A stretch of 64,000 bases of DNA from Streptomyces sp. NRRL S-1022 (GCF_000720135.1 NZ_JOIU01000024.1:62001-126000); one strand, 5' to 3'; positions 21,401-31,331 are shown, counted from the first letter of the stretch. Made by a program: numbers and translations. Notes: generated from the letters alone by a model not told the origin.

Positions 21401-22567
21401 TCAGTGCGGCGCGGGCGGGACCGCGGACAGCGGGGTGTCCCAGGCCAGTTGGCGCAGCAGCCCCTCGTCCGGTCCGGCGGGCCGGGCCGTCACGGGTGCC
21501 GGGCCGGACGGCGTGCGGGTGCCGCGCGAGAGGCCGCCGCTGACGGTGATGTTGTGCTCGGCCCGCGGGCGGCGGTGCCGCTCGTACGCGGTGAACGCGG
21601 TCCCGGGGGCGGGCAGGTCGCGCAGCGCCTTGGCCAGGACGACGGCGTCCTCCAGCGCCATCGAGGCGCCCTGGCCGGTCGCCGGGGACGCGGCATGGGC
21701 CGCGTCCCCGGCCAGCAGGACCCGTCCGGTGTGCCAAGCGGTGCCGAGCGGCAGCTCCGTGGCGTTGGTGACCATGACCGCTCCGTCGGCGGCCTCGACC
21801 AGACCGGCGGCGGGTGTCGCGTCCTCCCGCAGCAGTGGCAACAGGTGGGCGCGCAGCTCGGCGGCGGGCGCGGCGGGCGCCCCGGCGGGCAGCGGGTCGC
21901 CGCCGGCGCGGGCGAACCAGTACGTCTCCCCCGCCGGGGACACCGCATAGCCGAACGCGGTGGCACTGCCCCGCACCATGGTGATCGCGCCCTCCGGGCC
22001 GGGGGCGGGTGCGGTGCGGGTGTAGCCGTAGTACACCCGCTGACCGGCGTATCCGGGGCGCACCCCGGGCCGGAGCAGCCCGCGTACGGTCGAGTTCAGC
22101 CCGTCGGCGCCGACGAGCACGTCCCCGGTGGCGGTGGTGCCGTCGGCGAAGCGGGCGGTGACGGCGTCCGGTCCGTCGGCCAGGGACACCAGGCGGGCGC
22201 CGTGGCGCAGCCGGATGCCGCGCCGGGCCGCCTCGCCCTGGAGGGCCGCGTTCAGTTCGCCGCGGCGCAGACAGCGGTAGCGCAGGGCGGGGTCGCCGGC
22301 CTCGCCCAGGGGCTGGTGTGCGACCTCGGTGCCCCGGCTGTCGAGCAGCCGCAGCGAAGTCAGCGGAAAACCGACGGCCGTGACGGCGTGCGTGGCGCCC
22401 AGTTCGGCCAGCGCGCGCATGCCGTTGCTCGCCAGGGTGAGGAAGGCCCCGATGTCCTCGGCCGTGTCCGGGTGCGCCTCGAACACGGTCACGTCGATAC
22501 CGGCCTTGTGCAGCCCCAGGGCGGTCGCGGTCCCCGCGATGCCACCGCCGATCACCAGTACCCTCAT
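21401..22567 (-). CDS. FAD-dependent monooxygenase (PHBH-like)
   Basis: Class A flavoprotein monooxygenase of 388 residues that hydroxylates an aromatic or polyketide-like substrate with NAD(P)H and O2. Motifs: N-terminal dinucleotide fold VLVIGGGIAGTATALGLHKAG, the DG motif VLVGADGLNSTVRG and the GD motif VLLAGDAAHAASPATGQGAS. Start is ATG 22567. It stands alone; neighbours do not point to a pathway. Confidence 0.87.
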   Translation of the reverse strand: MRVLVIGGGIAGTATALGLHKAGIDVTVFEAHPDTAEDIGAFLTLASNGMRALAELGATHAVTAVGFPLTSLRLLDSRGTEVAHQPLGEAGDPALRYRCLRRGELNAALQGEAARRGIRLRHGARLVSLADGPDAVTARFADGTTATGDVLVGADGLNSTVRGLLRPGVRPGYAGQRVYYGYTRTAPAPGPEGAITMVRGSATAFGYAVSPAGETYWFARAGGDPLPAGAPAAPAAELRAHLLPLLREDATPAAGLVEAADGAVMVTNATELPLGTAWHTGRVLLAGDAAHAASPATGQGASMALEDAVVLAKALRDLPAPGTAFTAYERHRRPRAEHNITVSGGLSRGTRTPSGPAPVTARPAGPDEGLLRQLAWDTPLSAVPPAPH

Positions 22568-22870
22568 CGCACCCGCTCCGCTCACCTGCCGCTCCCGGTG
22601 CCGGCAGTGGTCGTGACCATCTAAGGACAACGGGGGCCCGGCCGGGGCCGGTTCGAGGCGGGTTTCGGACAGCGAACCGGCGAAGAGACCCCGGGCGCCG
22701 CCCGGTCCCGGTGGATGCGCCGCCCGGTACCGGCGGGTGCGCCGCGCGGTACCGGTCCGCGTCCGGGCCGCCGCGCGCGTCCGTCCTGAGGCGCGCGGCC
22801 GGGGCGGCGTGCACCGGCACGCCCCCCGTGTTCACGGGTCGCCGCCGGTGAAATGGGTACTCCCCCGCTT

Positions 22871-23878
22871 ATGCGGGTGAGCGTGGTGGATGCGGGTTCG
22901 AACACGGTCCGGTTGGTGATCGCCGACGTGGAGGGGGGTGTTCCGCTGCCGGTGCACACCGTCAAGTGGAAGCTCCGCCTGTCCGAGCAGGTCGGCCCGG
23001 ACGGCGCCATCGCCGACGAGGCGGTGGAGCAGCTGGTGAAGGCGGTGGCCGCGGCGGGCGCCACGGCCCGGCGCTGGCACGCGACGGGACCCCTGGCCTT
23101 CGCGACCGCGGTCGTCCGCAGCGCCCCGAACCGCCACGAGGTGCTGCAGAGGGTGGCGTCCGGTACCGGGATCCACATGTGCACCCTGCCCGGCGAGACG
23201 GAGGCCGAGCTGACCTTCCTGGCGGCCCGCCGCTGGCTCGGCTGGAAGGCGGGCCCCCTCGCGCTGCTCGACATCGGCGGCGGCTCGCTGGAGGTGGCCT
23301 TCGGCCGGGGCCGGCTGCCCGACTTCGCCGCGTCGCTGCCGCTCGGCGCGAACCGGCTGACCCGGGAGTACCTGGGCGTCCAGGACCCGCCGGCGCCGGG
23401 CGAGCTGAAGGTGCTGCGCCGCCGGATCCGCCACGAACTGCGGGACGTGGCCTCGCGGATCCGCTGGGAGGGCCCGCGCACCGCCGCCGTCACCTCCCGG
23501 ACGTTCCAGCAGCTGGCCCGGTTGTGCGGGGCGGCGCCGGGGCGCTACGGCCCGTTCGTGGAGCGGGAGCTGGCCTGCCGGGACCTGCGCGAGGCGGTGC
23601 GCTCCCTCGCCGTACTGCCCGCCGCCGAGCGCGCCCTGCTGCCCGGGATCTCCGCACCGCGTGCCGCCCAGAGCCTGGCCGGAGCGGTCGTCGGGCACAC
23701 GGCACTGAAGCTGATGGGCCTGCGCCGGGCCGTCGTCTGCCCCTGGGCGATCCGCGAGGGCGTGCTCCTGCGCTATGCCGAGGACGGCAGCGACTGGTGG
23801 ACGGACGCGACGGGCGAGACCGGCACCCCCGCACCGTCCCTGGCGGCCACCCTGTGCATCGCCGGTCCGCCCGCCTGA
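22871..23878 (+). CDS. Ppx/GppA family phosphatase
   Basis: 335-residue member of the ASKHA-fold exopolyphosphatase/pppGpp phosphatase family. Phosphate-binding loops: VVDAGSNTVRLVIAD near the N-terminus, LPGETEAELTF and LLDIGGGSLEVAFG in the middle. It is shorter than E. coli Ppx (513 aa) because it lacks the C-terminal HD-like domains, as do the actinobacterial Ppx1/Ppx2-type proteins. Role in polyphosphate or (p)ppGpp metabolism. ATG 22871 is preferred over ATG 22853 because the family begins directly with the VxDxGSNT strand. Confidence 0.87.
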   Translation: MRVSVVDAGSNTVRLVIADVEGGVPLPVHTVKWKLRLSEQVGPDGAIADEAVEQLVKAVAAAGATARRWHATGPLAFATAVVRSAPNRHEVLQRVASGTGIHMCTLPGETEAELTFLAARRWLGWKAGPLALLDIGGGSLEVAFGRGRLPDFAASLPLGANRLTREYLGVQDPPAPGELKVLRRRIRHELRDVASRIRWEGPRTAAVTSRTFQQLARLCGAAPGRYGPFVERELACRDLREAVRSLAVLPAAERALLPGISAPRAAQSLAGAVVGHTALKLMGLRRAVVCPWAIREGVLLRYAEDGSDWWTDATGETGTPAPSLAATLCIAGPPA

Positions 23879-23979
23879 CCCGGACGGACGGCCCGGGCCG
23901 CCGCCCCCGCTGCGGCCCCGCCGCCGCCCGCCGTCCGTCCCCGATGGCCGGGCCCCGGCCAAGGCCCTAGCGTCGGATC

Positions 23980-25209
23980 ATGCAGTCGCCCCGTGGCGCG
24001 CCGGCCGTGGACACGGTGCCCGGCCTGTCCGCCGGGCCGGTCGCGCTGGCCTGGCTGACGCAGTTCCTGGTGGGAACCGATCTCTTCGTGGTGGCGCCGC
24101 TGCTCCCGCACATCGCGGCGTCGTTCGCGGTCTCCGTGGCGAGCACCGGCCTGCTGGTCACGGCCTTCTCGGTCGCCTACGTGGTGGCGTCACCGTTCGC
24201 CGGCTGGCTCTCCGACCGCTGGGACCGCGCGTCCGTACTGGTGGTGGCCCTGGTGCTGTTCTCCGCGGCCAACGTCGGCACCGCTCTGGCGCCGTCCTTC
24301 GGTGTGCTGCTGCCGGCCCGCGTGGTGGCCGGCCTCGCGGCCGCCGCGACCGGCCCCACGGTGTACGCCCTGGTCAGCACCCGTGCCCGGCCGCAGTCCC
24401 GGGCGCAGCTGCTGGCCGTGGTGGGCTCGGGCCTGCTCACCGCCCTGTGGGTGGGCGCGCCGGCCGGGTCGCTGCTGGGGCGGTACACGGGCTGGCGGCC
24501 CGCCTTCCTCGTCCTGGCCGCGGGCACGTTCCTGCTGGCGCTCCCGCACGCGTTCGTCTGGCGGGCCCGTCCGGTACCGGTGGCCGCCGCGCCGCCGGAG
24601 CGGACCGGGCGGCCGGGCCCGGGCGCGGCGGCGCCGCCGCGGGCGGGGCGGCCCGGTACGGCCGTGGCCGTGTCCGCCGTCGCGGTGACGACCCTGTGGG
24701 CCTTCTCCGTGTACGGCCTCTACACCTTCCTGGCCGTCGCGCTGCACTCCGACGGCAGGGCCGCCACCGTGCCGTGGCTGCTGGTCGCCTACGGCATCGG
24801 CGCCGTCGTCGGCGGGCAGCTGGGCGGCCGGTGCGCGGACCGGGCCGATCCCGTGCGGGTCACCAGGTCGGCACTGGCACTGACGGCGGTGCTGGAGGTC
24901 GTCGTGGCCCTGGCGTTCCCGCTGACCGGGGCACTGGCCGGCGCCCTGGCCCTGTTCGCGCTGGCCGCCTACGCCTTCTTCCCCGCCCAGCAGCGCCACC
25001 TGGTCGACCTGTTCCCGGAGCGGGCGACCGCCCTGCTGTCGTGGAACAACAGCGCCTTGTTCGTGGGCCTGTCCCTGGCCGGCGCCGCCGGCGGGCAGAC
25101 CGTGCACGCCCTGGGCTATCCCGCGCTGCTGTACCTCGGCGCCGGGGTCGCCGTACCGGCGTGCCTGGTCGCCCGCGGCCGGCCGGCCCGGAGCCGCGGG
25201 GGCACCTGA
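23980..25209 (+). CDS. MFS transporter (DHA1-like)
   Basis: Twelve-helix major facilitator exporter, 409 residues. After a short N-terminus comes TM1 (VALAWLTQFLVGTDLFVVAPLLP, split here as ALAWLTQFLVGTD and LFVVAPLLPHI), then loop 2-3 motif A GWLSDRWDRASVL. A Pro/Gly/Arg-rich cytoplasmic loop (about 190-225) separates the halves. The pattern fits drug or sugar efflux (AraJ/YdhP-like) transporters. It ends 4 bases from the convergent PAS phosphatase. Substrate unknown. Confidence 0.85.
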   Translation: MQSPRGAPAVDTVPGLSAGPVALAWLTQFLVGTDLFVVAPLLPHIAASFAVSVASTGLLVTAFSVAYVVASPFAGWLSDRWDRASVLVVALVLFSAANVGTALAPSFGVLLPARVVAGLAAAATGPTVYALVSTRARPQSRAQLLAVVGSGLLTALWVGAPAGSLLGRYTGWRPAFLVLAAGTFLLALPHAFVWRARPVPVAAAPPERTGRPGPGAAAPPRAGRPGTAVAVSAVAVTTLWAFSVYGLYTFLAVALHSDGRAATVPWLLVAYGIGAVVGGQLGGRCADRADPVRVTRSALALTAVLEVVVALAFPLTGALAGALALFALAAYAFFPAQQRHLVDLFPERATALLSWNNSALFVGLSLAGAAGGQTVHALGYPALLYLGAGVAVPACLVARGRPARSRGGT

Positions 25210-25213
25210 AGCC

Positions 25214-26542
25214 TCACCGGCCCGTGGCGGGAGCGCGCTCGTCGAGACGGACGGCGATCAGCGCGATGTCGTCGCGCGCGCCGCCGCTGACCCCCAGGCG
25301 GGCCAGCAGCGCGTCCGCGAGGCGCTCGGGGCCCAGGCGGACGGAGCGGGACAGGGCGTCGCACAGCTGGCGCAGGCCCACGTCGATGTCCTCGCCCCGA
25401 CGCTCGATGAGGCCGTCGCTGTACAGCACGAGGGTGTCGCCGACGGTGTAGGGCAGCCGTGCCTCGGTCCGGGAGACGTGCTCGACGTGCGCCCCGAGCG
25501 GCGGATCGGTGGCCCGGTCGAGCAGCTCGCAGGTGCCGTCGGCGTGCAGCAGGACCGGTGGCGGGTGTCCGGCGCTGCTGTAGGAGATCACGCGTTCGCC
25601 GGTGTGGATCACCGCGTTGACCGCGGTGGTGGTGAGTGCCCCCTCCACGCAGAGGGCGTACCGGCACAGCACCTCCAGCGCCTGCGCGGGTTCCTCGACG
25701 GTACGGGTGACCGCGCTCAGCGCGCTGCGGAGCATGCCCATGACGGCAGCGGCGGCCAGGCCGTGGCCGACGACGTCGCCGACCGCCACCGCGAAGCAGC
25801 CGTCGGGCAGATCGACCACGTCGTACCAGTCGCCGCACACGTTGAGCGAACCCACGGCGGGCAGGTACCGCACCGCGATGTCGGGGTGCCGGACCAGGTC
25901 CGGGGAGCTGAGCATCGCCTCCTGCAGGGTGACGGCGACCTGGCGCTCACGGGCGTGGGCCAGACGCAGTTCCTCGTTGAGGCTCTGCAACTCCTTGGCC
26001 CGGCCGTACAGCTCCGCCTCCAGGACTTCCCATTCCTCCGGCTCCCGGGGTTCCCCGGGTCGCTCCGGTCCGGCGCCGCTCCCGGGGACCGGCCGCTGTT
26101 CGTGTGCCGTGCCCCGGCGGGAGCGGCGGGAGCGGACGAACTCCGTCACGTCCTCGACGCGGTGGATGATCCAGACGACCGCCCCGTCGGGGGCGACGAC
26201 CGGGGTGTTGACCGGGGACCACCAGCGCTCCTCGAACGCACCCGGCCGGTCCACGACCGGGATGTCGTACTGCTGCAGGGCCATCGTGTCGCGTGCCCGG
26301 GTGGCCAGGACCCGGTGCAGGGAGGCGCTCAGGTTCCGCACGCCGTCCGCGTAGGGGTCCGCCGGGTTGTCGGGGAAGGCCTCGAAGATGTACGTCCCGA
26401 CCAGGTCCTGACGGGTCCGCCCGGTCGCCCGCAGGTAGGCGTCGTTGACGTCGACGATCACCAGGTCCGGGCCGAGGACGAGGTAGGGGCTGGGTGTGGC
26501 GGCGAACAGTGCCGCGTAGTCGATCCGTGCCACGATCTCCAT
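25214..26542 (-). CDS. PAS-domain PP2C (SpoIIE) phosphatase
   Basis: 442-residue regulatory Ser/Thr phosphatase. Residues 1-135 are a PAS sensor (YAALFAATPSPYLVLGPDLVIVDVN split over the first strands, then AYLRATGRTRQDLVGTYIFEAFP and WWSPVNTPVVAPDG). A charged linker and short coiled coil (about 145-205) lead to the PP2C domain with VCGDWYDVV, VGDVVGHGLAAAAVMGMLR, SSAGHPPPVL, LVLYSDGLIERR and ARDDIALIAV. The metal-binding Asp residues are all present. It acts on an unidentified anti-anti-sigma factor. It is one of four PP2C proteins in this window. Confidence 0.88.
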   Translation of the reverse strand: MEIVARIDYAALFAATPSPYLVLGPDLVIVDVNDAYLRATGRTRQDLVGTYIFEAFPDNPADPYADGVRNLSASLHRVLATRARDTMALQQYDIPVVDRPGAFEERWWSPVNTPVVAPDGAVVWIIHRVEDVTEFVRSRRSRRGTAHEQRPVPGSGAGPERPGEPREPEEWEVLEAELYGRAKELQSLNEELRLAHARERQVAVTLQEAMLSSPDLVRHPDIAVRYLPAVGSLNVCGDWYDVVDLPDGCFAVAVGDVVGHGLAAAAVMGMLRSALSAVTRTVEEPAQALEVLCRYALCVEGALTTTAVNAVIHTGERVISYSSAGHPPPVLLHADGTCELLDRATDPPLGAHVEHVSRTEARLPYTVGDTLVLYSDGLIERRGEDIDVGLRQLCDALSRSVRLGPERLADALLARLGVSGGARDDIALIAVRLDERAPATGR

Positions 26543-26670
26543 GGCTGCTGCCCGCCGTCCCGGGCCCGTGGGAGTCCCACCTCTCAATGTACGGGTCGGC
26601 GCAGGCCGCGCACCCGGGCCACCGCCGTCACGGCGGAGGGCCGGCCCCCGGCCCCGGAGCCCGCAGGACC

Positions 26671-27548
26671 TCAGGGGTGCCGGCCCAGCCGGTCCGTGCC
26701 CGGCGTGAGGTCCTGGGTGCCGATCACCGACAGCAGTTCCAGCTGGGCGGCCCCCTCGGTGCCCGGCGGGGCGCTGAACCACAGCAGGCGCTGCCGGCCG
26801 TCCTCGCTGAACAGGTTGTGGCAGTCCACCTCGACGACCCCGAGCGAGGGGTGGACGATCCGCTTGTGGTCGGTGCGGCGCAGGGCCACCTCCCGCTGCT
26901 CCCACAGCGCGGCGAACTCCTCGCTGCGCCGGCGCAGCGCGGCCACCAGCCGGGTGACGTCCGGGTCCTTGGCGCGCCGGGCGGCGACGGCCCGGAGGTC
27001 GGCGGCGAACACCCGGGAGTGGTGCGGGTGGTCCTCGGCCGGGTGCAGCGCGCGGGCGGCGGGGTCGGTGAACCAGCGGTAGGCGAAGCTCGCTTCGAGT
27101 CCGCGCCCGACCGGTGCCGGGCCGAGGAGCGCGACGGCGAGGGGGTTCTGCGCGAGGGGTTCGTGCAGGTCGGTGATGATCTGGGCCGGGGTGGTGACGA
27201 GCCGGTCCAGCAGGCCGAGCAGGGCGGGCTGGGCGTGCGCGGCGGAGCTGTGGGCGACGGCCGGGAGCGGGCGCTCGGCGAGGTGGAAGAGGTGGTCGCG
27301 CTCGTCGCCGCTCAGCCGGAGCGCCCGGGCGAGGGCGGCCAGGACCTGCGCGGAGGGCTGGGCGCCCCGGCCGCGTTCGAGTTCCGTGTAGTAGTCGGCG
27401 GACAGCCCGGCCAGCTGGGCGACCTCCTCGCGTCTGAGGCCCGGCACCCGGCGGCGGGGCCCGCGGTCAGGCCGACGTCGGCGGGGCGGACCCGGTCGCG
27501 CCGGGACCTCAGGAATGCGGCCAGCTCCGAGTGGTTCACGCCCTCCAT
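26671..27548 (-). pseudogene. MmyB-like XRE regulator with a frameshift
   Basis: Helix-turn-helix repressor of the family with a C-terminal MmyB ligand-binding domain. The N-terminus (MEGVNHSELAAFLRSRRD, RVRPADVGLTAGP) is in one frame; the remaining protein (RRRVPGLRREEVAQLAGLS to the end TDRLGRHP, including YRWFTDPAARALHP and VDCHNLFSEDG) is in another. The frames join at the run GGGGCCC (27456-27462, plus strand). Adding one base there restores the family's usual VGLPxGxRRRVPGLRREE junction. Either a real -1 mutation or a sequencing error in a G/C run. GTG 27539 is an alternative start. It lies divergent to the SDR gene it would normally control. Confidence 0.75.
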
Positions 27549-27676
27549 GGTCCTGCCCGCGGCCGTGCGGAGCCAGGGGTTGCCGACCCCAGGGTGCGGA
27601 CAGCCCTGGTCGGTGTCCGGGCCGGGGCCGAGGCTGGAGGCACGACGTCCCGCCGTCTTCGAGCACAGGAGCTTCC

Positions 27677-28429
27677 ATGTCCGCACAGGCAATCCCCGCA
27701 CAGCCCCGCGTCGCCGTCGTCACCGGCGGTTCCCGCGGGATCGGCCGCGAGACGGTGCAGCGGCTGGCCGCCGACGGCTACGCCGTGGTGGTCGGCTACG
27801 CGGGCAACCGCGAACGGGCCGAGGCCGCCGTCGAGGAGGTCGCCTCGGCGGGCGGCAGCGCGCTCGCCGTCCGCGCCGACGTGGCCGAGGAGCAGCAGGT
27901 CGCCGCGCTGTTCGAGGCCGCGACGGCCGAGTACGGCGGTGTCGACGTCGTCGTGCACACGGCGGGCCGGATGTACCTGGCGCCGATCGCCGAGCTCGAC
28001 CTCGCGGAACTGGACGCCCTGCACCGCACCAACGTCCGTGGGACCTTCGTGGTGGCCCGGGAGGCCGCCCGGCGGCTGCGCCGGGGCGGAGCGCTGATCA
28101 CGTTCTCCACGTCCGTGGTGGGCCTGGCGTTCCCGGGCTACGGCGCCTACAGCGCGAGCAAGGGCGCGGTCGAGGCGCTGACCCTGGTGCTGGCGCGCGA
28201 GCTGCGGGGCCGGGACGTCACGGTGAACGCCGTGGCCCCGGGCCCGACGGCGACCGAACTGTTCCTGGAGGGCAAGGACGAGGAGACCGTCGCCCGCCTG
28301 GCCGCCCAGCCACCGCTGGAGCGCCTCGGCACGCCGGCCGACATCGCCGAGGTGGTGGCGTTCCTCGCCTCCCCGGCCGGTCACTGGGTCAACGGCCAGG
28401 TGGTCCGCGCCAACGGCGGCATCGTCTGA
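27677..28429 (+). CDS. SDR family oxidoreductase
   Basis: Classical short-chain dehydrogenase/reductase, 250 residues. Cofactor motif TGGSRGIGRET (Gly-rich, with Arg in the first loop and after GSR, suggesting NADPH), structural motif in VVVHTAGRM, catalytic Ser of STSVVG, Tyr and Lys of GAYSASKGAVE, and NAVAPGPTATEL. FabG-like. ATG 27677 follows AGGAG. Divergent from a frameshifted MmyB-type repressor, so expression may be altered if that lesion is real. Confidence 0.9.
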   Translation: MSAQAIPAQPRVAVVTGGSRGIGRETVQRLAADGYAVVVGYAGNRERAEAAVEEVASAGGSALAVRADVAEEQQVAALFEAATAEYGGVDVVVHTAGRMYLAPIAELDLAELDALHRTNVRGTFVVAREAARRLRRGGALITFSTSVVGLAFPGYGAYSASKGAVEALTLVLARELRGRDVTVNAVAPGPTATELFLEGKDEETVARLAAQPPLERLGTPADIAEVVAFLASPAGHWVNGQVVRANGGIV

Positions 28430-28509
28430 CGCCCGCGGGGCGGGCCGGACCAGCTGCTCGCGGCCGGCGGTCGCGCGGCGGGCCGGGGCCGGCCGGGACG
28501 AGCACGGTA

Positions 28510-28641
28510 TTGACATGAACGTGCATCAACCCCGAGGCTTCGTGCGTGAAGTTGCTCGATCGGCGCTTGTTTCAAGCGTTTCCGAGCAGTGCAGCCGCAA
28601 GAACAGTCAGTCCGCGAAGGTGCGAGGGGAGCTGTTCCGCC
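28510..28641 (+). promoter_or_regulatory. Promoter/operator region of the GH31 gene
   Basis: TTGACA at 28510-28515 is a consensus -35 box, though no clear -10 lies 17-18 bases further. A 6-bp inverted repeat with a 3-base loop, CGCTTG-TTT-CAAGCG (28564-28578), lies between it and the GTG start and could be a repressor (LacI-like) operator or a small leader hairpin. Confidence 0.45.
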
Positions 28642-31287
28642 GTGCGAAGACTCCGACACCGTGTGCCGTGGCCGGCCTGGATACCGCTGGGGCTGGCGAG
28701 CGTCCTGGCCGCGACGGCGCTCGCCGCCCCGGCGAGGGCCGCCGCCCCCGCGGCCGGCGCCGTACTGGACCCGGCGCACAGCAGCGTCAGCTGGCAGAGC
28801 CCGGTCTACGCCAAGGGCACCGGCGGCGGGCCCGAGACCTGTCCCGACGCCGCCGCCGACCCCGGCGGGGCGGTCTGTGCCCGCTCCGACCTGACGGTCT
28901 CGGTGCCGGACGGCTACTGGGACGACAACCCCGAGGGCGGCATCCCGCTGTCCGTCACCTGGCAGCACCCCTCGGACGACTTCGACCTCTACGTCTACGA
29001 CGACCACGGCAAACAGGTGGCCTCCAGCGCGGGCACCGCGGACCCGGAGGCCACGGTGATCCCCCGGGCCTCGGGCACCTACCACCTGCTCGTGGTGCCG
29101 TACGACGTGCACGACAACTCCTTCGCCGGCACCGCCTACCTGCCCGCGACCACGGACGCGGGCGACCTCACGTCGTTCTCCGGCGGCGGGGGCAGCTACA
29201 CCGTCGCCGCCGGACAACTGACCGCACGGGCCGACTTCCTGACGGGTGGCCGGCTCAGGCTCCAGGCCGACCCGTCCGGCGCGCTGAGCGATCCGGCCGG
29301 CACCGCCATCGTGCGCGAGCAGCCCGCGCTCCAGCGGCACACCTCGTCCTTCGACGCCGGGGACTACTACGGCGTCCGCTCGCCCGAGGCCGTGCTGCGG
29401 GTGTACAAGAAGCCGCTGCGGTTCGGCCTGTACCGGCCCGACAACCGCACCCGGATCTGGCAGGAGGACAAGCCGCTGCGCTGGTCGACCGGCGGGATGC
29501 GGCAGAGTCTGGCGCGGGGCGCGGACGAGCAGTTCTTCGGCGGCGGCGAGCAGAACGGCAGCTTCTCGCACCGCGGCCGGACCATGTACGTGGCCAACAG
29601 CTTCGACTGGAACGAGGGCGGCTACAACAACTCGCAGCCGTTCTACCTCTCCAGCGCTGGCTACGGCGTCTTCCGCAACACCTTCGCGCCGGGCGTGTAC
29701 ACCTTCGGTTCGCCGGTGACGACCGGCCAGCAGGAACGGCGCCTGGACGCCTACTACTTCCTCGGTGACGCCAAGCAAGTGATCGGCAAGTACACGGCCT
29801 TGGTCGGCAGGCCCTTCATGCCGCCGGTGTACGGCCTCGAACCGGGCGACTCCGACTGCTACCTGCACAACGCCAACCGGGGCGAGCGGCACACCCTGGA
29901 CGCGCTGAAGATCGCCGACGGCTACACCGAGCACCGGATGCCGCTCGGCTGGATGCTGGTCAACGACGGGTACGGCTGCGGGTACGAGAACCTGGAGCAG
30001 ACCGCCGGGGGCCTCCAGGACCACCACGCCCAGCTCGGCCTGTGGACCCAGGACGGCATCGACAAGCTCGCCGGCCAGGTCAAGGCCGGTCAGCGGGTGG
30101 CCAAGCTGGACGTGGCCTGGGTCGGCAACGGCTACAAGTTCGCGCTGGACGCCTGCGACGCCGCCAAGAAGGGCATCGAGGACAACAGCGACGCCCGCGG
30201 TTTCGTCTGGCTGCCGGTGTCCTGGGCGGGGGCCCAGCGCTGCGGGGTGCTGTGGAGCGGCGACCAGAAGCTGTCCTGGGACTACATCCGCTGGCAGATC
30301 CCGACGTACGCCGGGGCGACGATGTCCGGCATCGCCTACAACACCGGTGACATCGGCAGCATTTACCGCCACGACGCCGAGATGTACACCCGCGACCTCC
30401 AGTGGAAGGCGTTCCTGCCGGCCGTGATGACGATGGACGGCTGGGCCGGCGACCTCACCACGGGCAAGCCCGCCGACCAGCAGCCGTGGCGGGACGGCGA
30501 GCCGTACACCTCGGTCAACCGCACGTACCTCCAGCTGAAGGAGCGGCTGCTGCCCTACATGTACACGCTGTCCGCGCAGGCCGCGAGGACGGGTGTGGGC
30601 GCGGTGCGCCCGCTGTGGCTGGAGTACCCGGACGATCCGGACACCCTGGGCGCGCAGGCGAAGTACGAGTTCCTGTCCGGCCCGGACTTCCTCGTCGCCC
30701 CGGTCTACCAGGACTCTGACACCCGTGACGGCATCTATCTGCCGAAGGGCACCTGGACCGACTACTGGACCGGCCGCACCTATCGGGGCCCGGCCACACT
30801 GAACGGCTACCACGCCCCGCTGGACACCCTCCCGCTGTTCGTGCGCGAGGGTGCGATCGTGCCCATGTGGCCGAAGGGCACCACGAGTTGGCAGACCCGT
30901 GACCGGCACGAACTGGACTGGGACCTGTACCCGGCCGCGCACGGCACCGGTCGCTACACGCTGTACGAGGACGACGGCGTGACCCGTGACTTCGCCGAGG
31001 GCGCGGCGGCCACGCAGCGGGTGTCGGTGCGGGCCGGCGCCCGGGGTACGACCGTGACGGTCGGCGCGAGCAGGGGCGACTACGCGGGCAAGCCGGCCAC
31101 CCGGACGTACCGGTTCACCGTGCACGGCGGCACCGCCCCCGCGCGGGTCCTGCTCGACGGGCGCCGGCTGCCGGACAGCGCGTGGTCGTACGACGCAGGC
31201 ACCCATGTCACCACCGTCAGCACGCCGGGCCTGCCGCTCGACCGCGGGTTCACCCTGCGGCTGGCCGGCCCGAGGGCCGCAAGGTAA
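28642..31287 (+). CDS. Secreted GH31 glycoside hydrolase
   Basis: Exported family 31 glycosidase, 881 residues. GTG 28642 gives a typical signal peptide (WIPLGLASVLAATALAAPARA). An N-terminal pre-peptidase-like beta-sandwich (about 40-170) precedes the GH31 N-domain (FFGGGEQNGSFSHRG), the TIM barrel (about 370-690) and C-terminal beta domains. The nucleophile is probably Asp in AKLDVAW and the acid/base Asp in NTGDIGS; GLEPGDSDCY and WLPVSWAG line the barrel. This arrangement resembles the alpha-galactosidase-like and other non-alpha-glucosidase bacterial GH31 subgroups more than classical alpha-glucosidases. Exact specificity is unknown. It is the first of three secreted carbohydrate-active genes in a row. 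Confidence 0.85.
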   Translation: MRRLRHRVPWPAWIPLGLASVLAATALAAPARAAAPAAGAVLDPAHSSVSWQSPVYAKGTGGGPETCPDAAADPGGAVCARSDLTVSVPDGYWDDNPEGGIPLSVTWQHPSDDFDLYVYDDHGKQVASSAGTADPEATVIPRASGTYHLLVVPYDVHDNSFAGTAYLPATTDAGDLTSFSGGGGSYTVAAGQLTARADFLTGGRLRLQADPSGALSDPAGTAIVREQPALQRHTSSFDAGDYYGVRSPEAVLRVYKKPLRFGLYRPDNRTRIWQEDKPLRWSTGGMRQSLARGADEQFFGGGEQNGSFSHRGRTMYVANSFDWNEGGYNNSQPFYLSSAGYGVFRNTFAPGVYTFGSPVTTGQQERRLDAYYFLGDAKQVIGKYTALVGRPFMPPVYGLEPGDSDCYLHNANRGERHTLDALKIADGYTEHRMPLGWMLVNDGYGCGYENLEQTAGGLQDHHAQLGLWTQDGIDKLAGQVKAGQRVAKLDVAWVGNGYKFALDACDAAKKGIEDNSDARGFVWLPVSWAGAQRCGVLWSGDQKLSWDYIRWQIPTYAGATMSGIAYNTGDIGSIYRHDAEMYTRDLQWKAFLPAVMTMDGWAGDLTTGKPADQQPWRDGEPYTSVNRTYLQLKERLLPYMYTLSAQAARTGVGAVRPLWLEYPDDPDTLGAQAKYEFLSGPDFLVAPVYQDSDTRDGIYLPKGTWTDYWTGRTYRGPATLNGYHAPLDTLPLFVREGAIVPMWPKGTTSWQTRDRHELDWDLYPAAHGTGRYTLYEDDGVTRDFAEGAAATQRVSVRAGARGTTVTVGASRGDYAGKPATRTYRFTVHGGTAPARVLLDGRRLPDSAWSYDAGTHVTTVSTPGLPLDRGFTLRLAGPRAAR

Positions 31288-31297
31288 AGGAATCGCA

Positions 31298-31331
31298 TGG
31301 TCTAGTCCAAAGTGAGCTTTGGTCTAGTCCA
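31298..31331 (+). promoter_or_regulatory. Tandem DasR-like (dre) sites of the chitinase promoter
   Basis: Two identical 12-base copies of TGGTCTAGTCCA, at 31298-31309 and 31320-31331, spaced 22 bases start to start (two helical turns). Each differs by one base from the palindrome TGGTCTAGACCA, core of the DasR-responsive element, and the arrangement matches the known 12-bp direct repeats of Streptomyces chitinase promoters that mediate chitin induction and glucose repression. TTGACG (31337-31342) lies just downstream. Confidence 0.85.
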
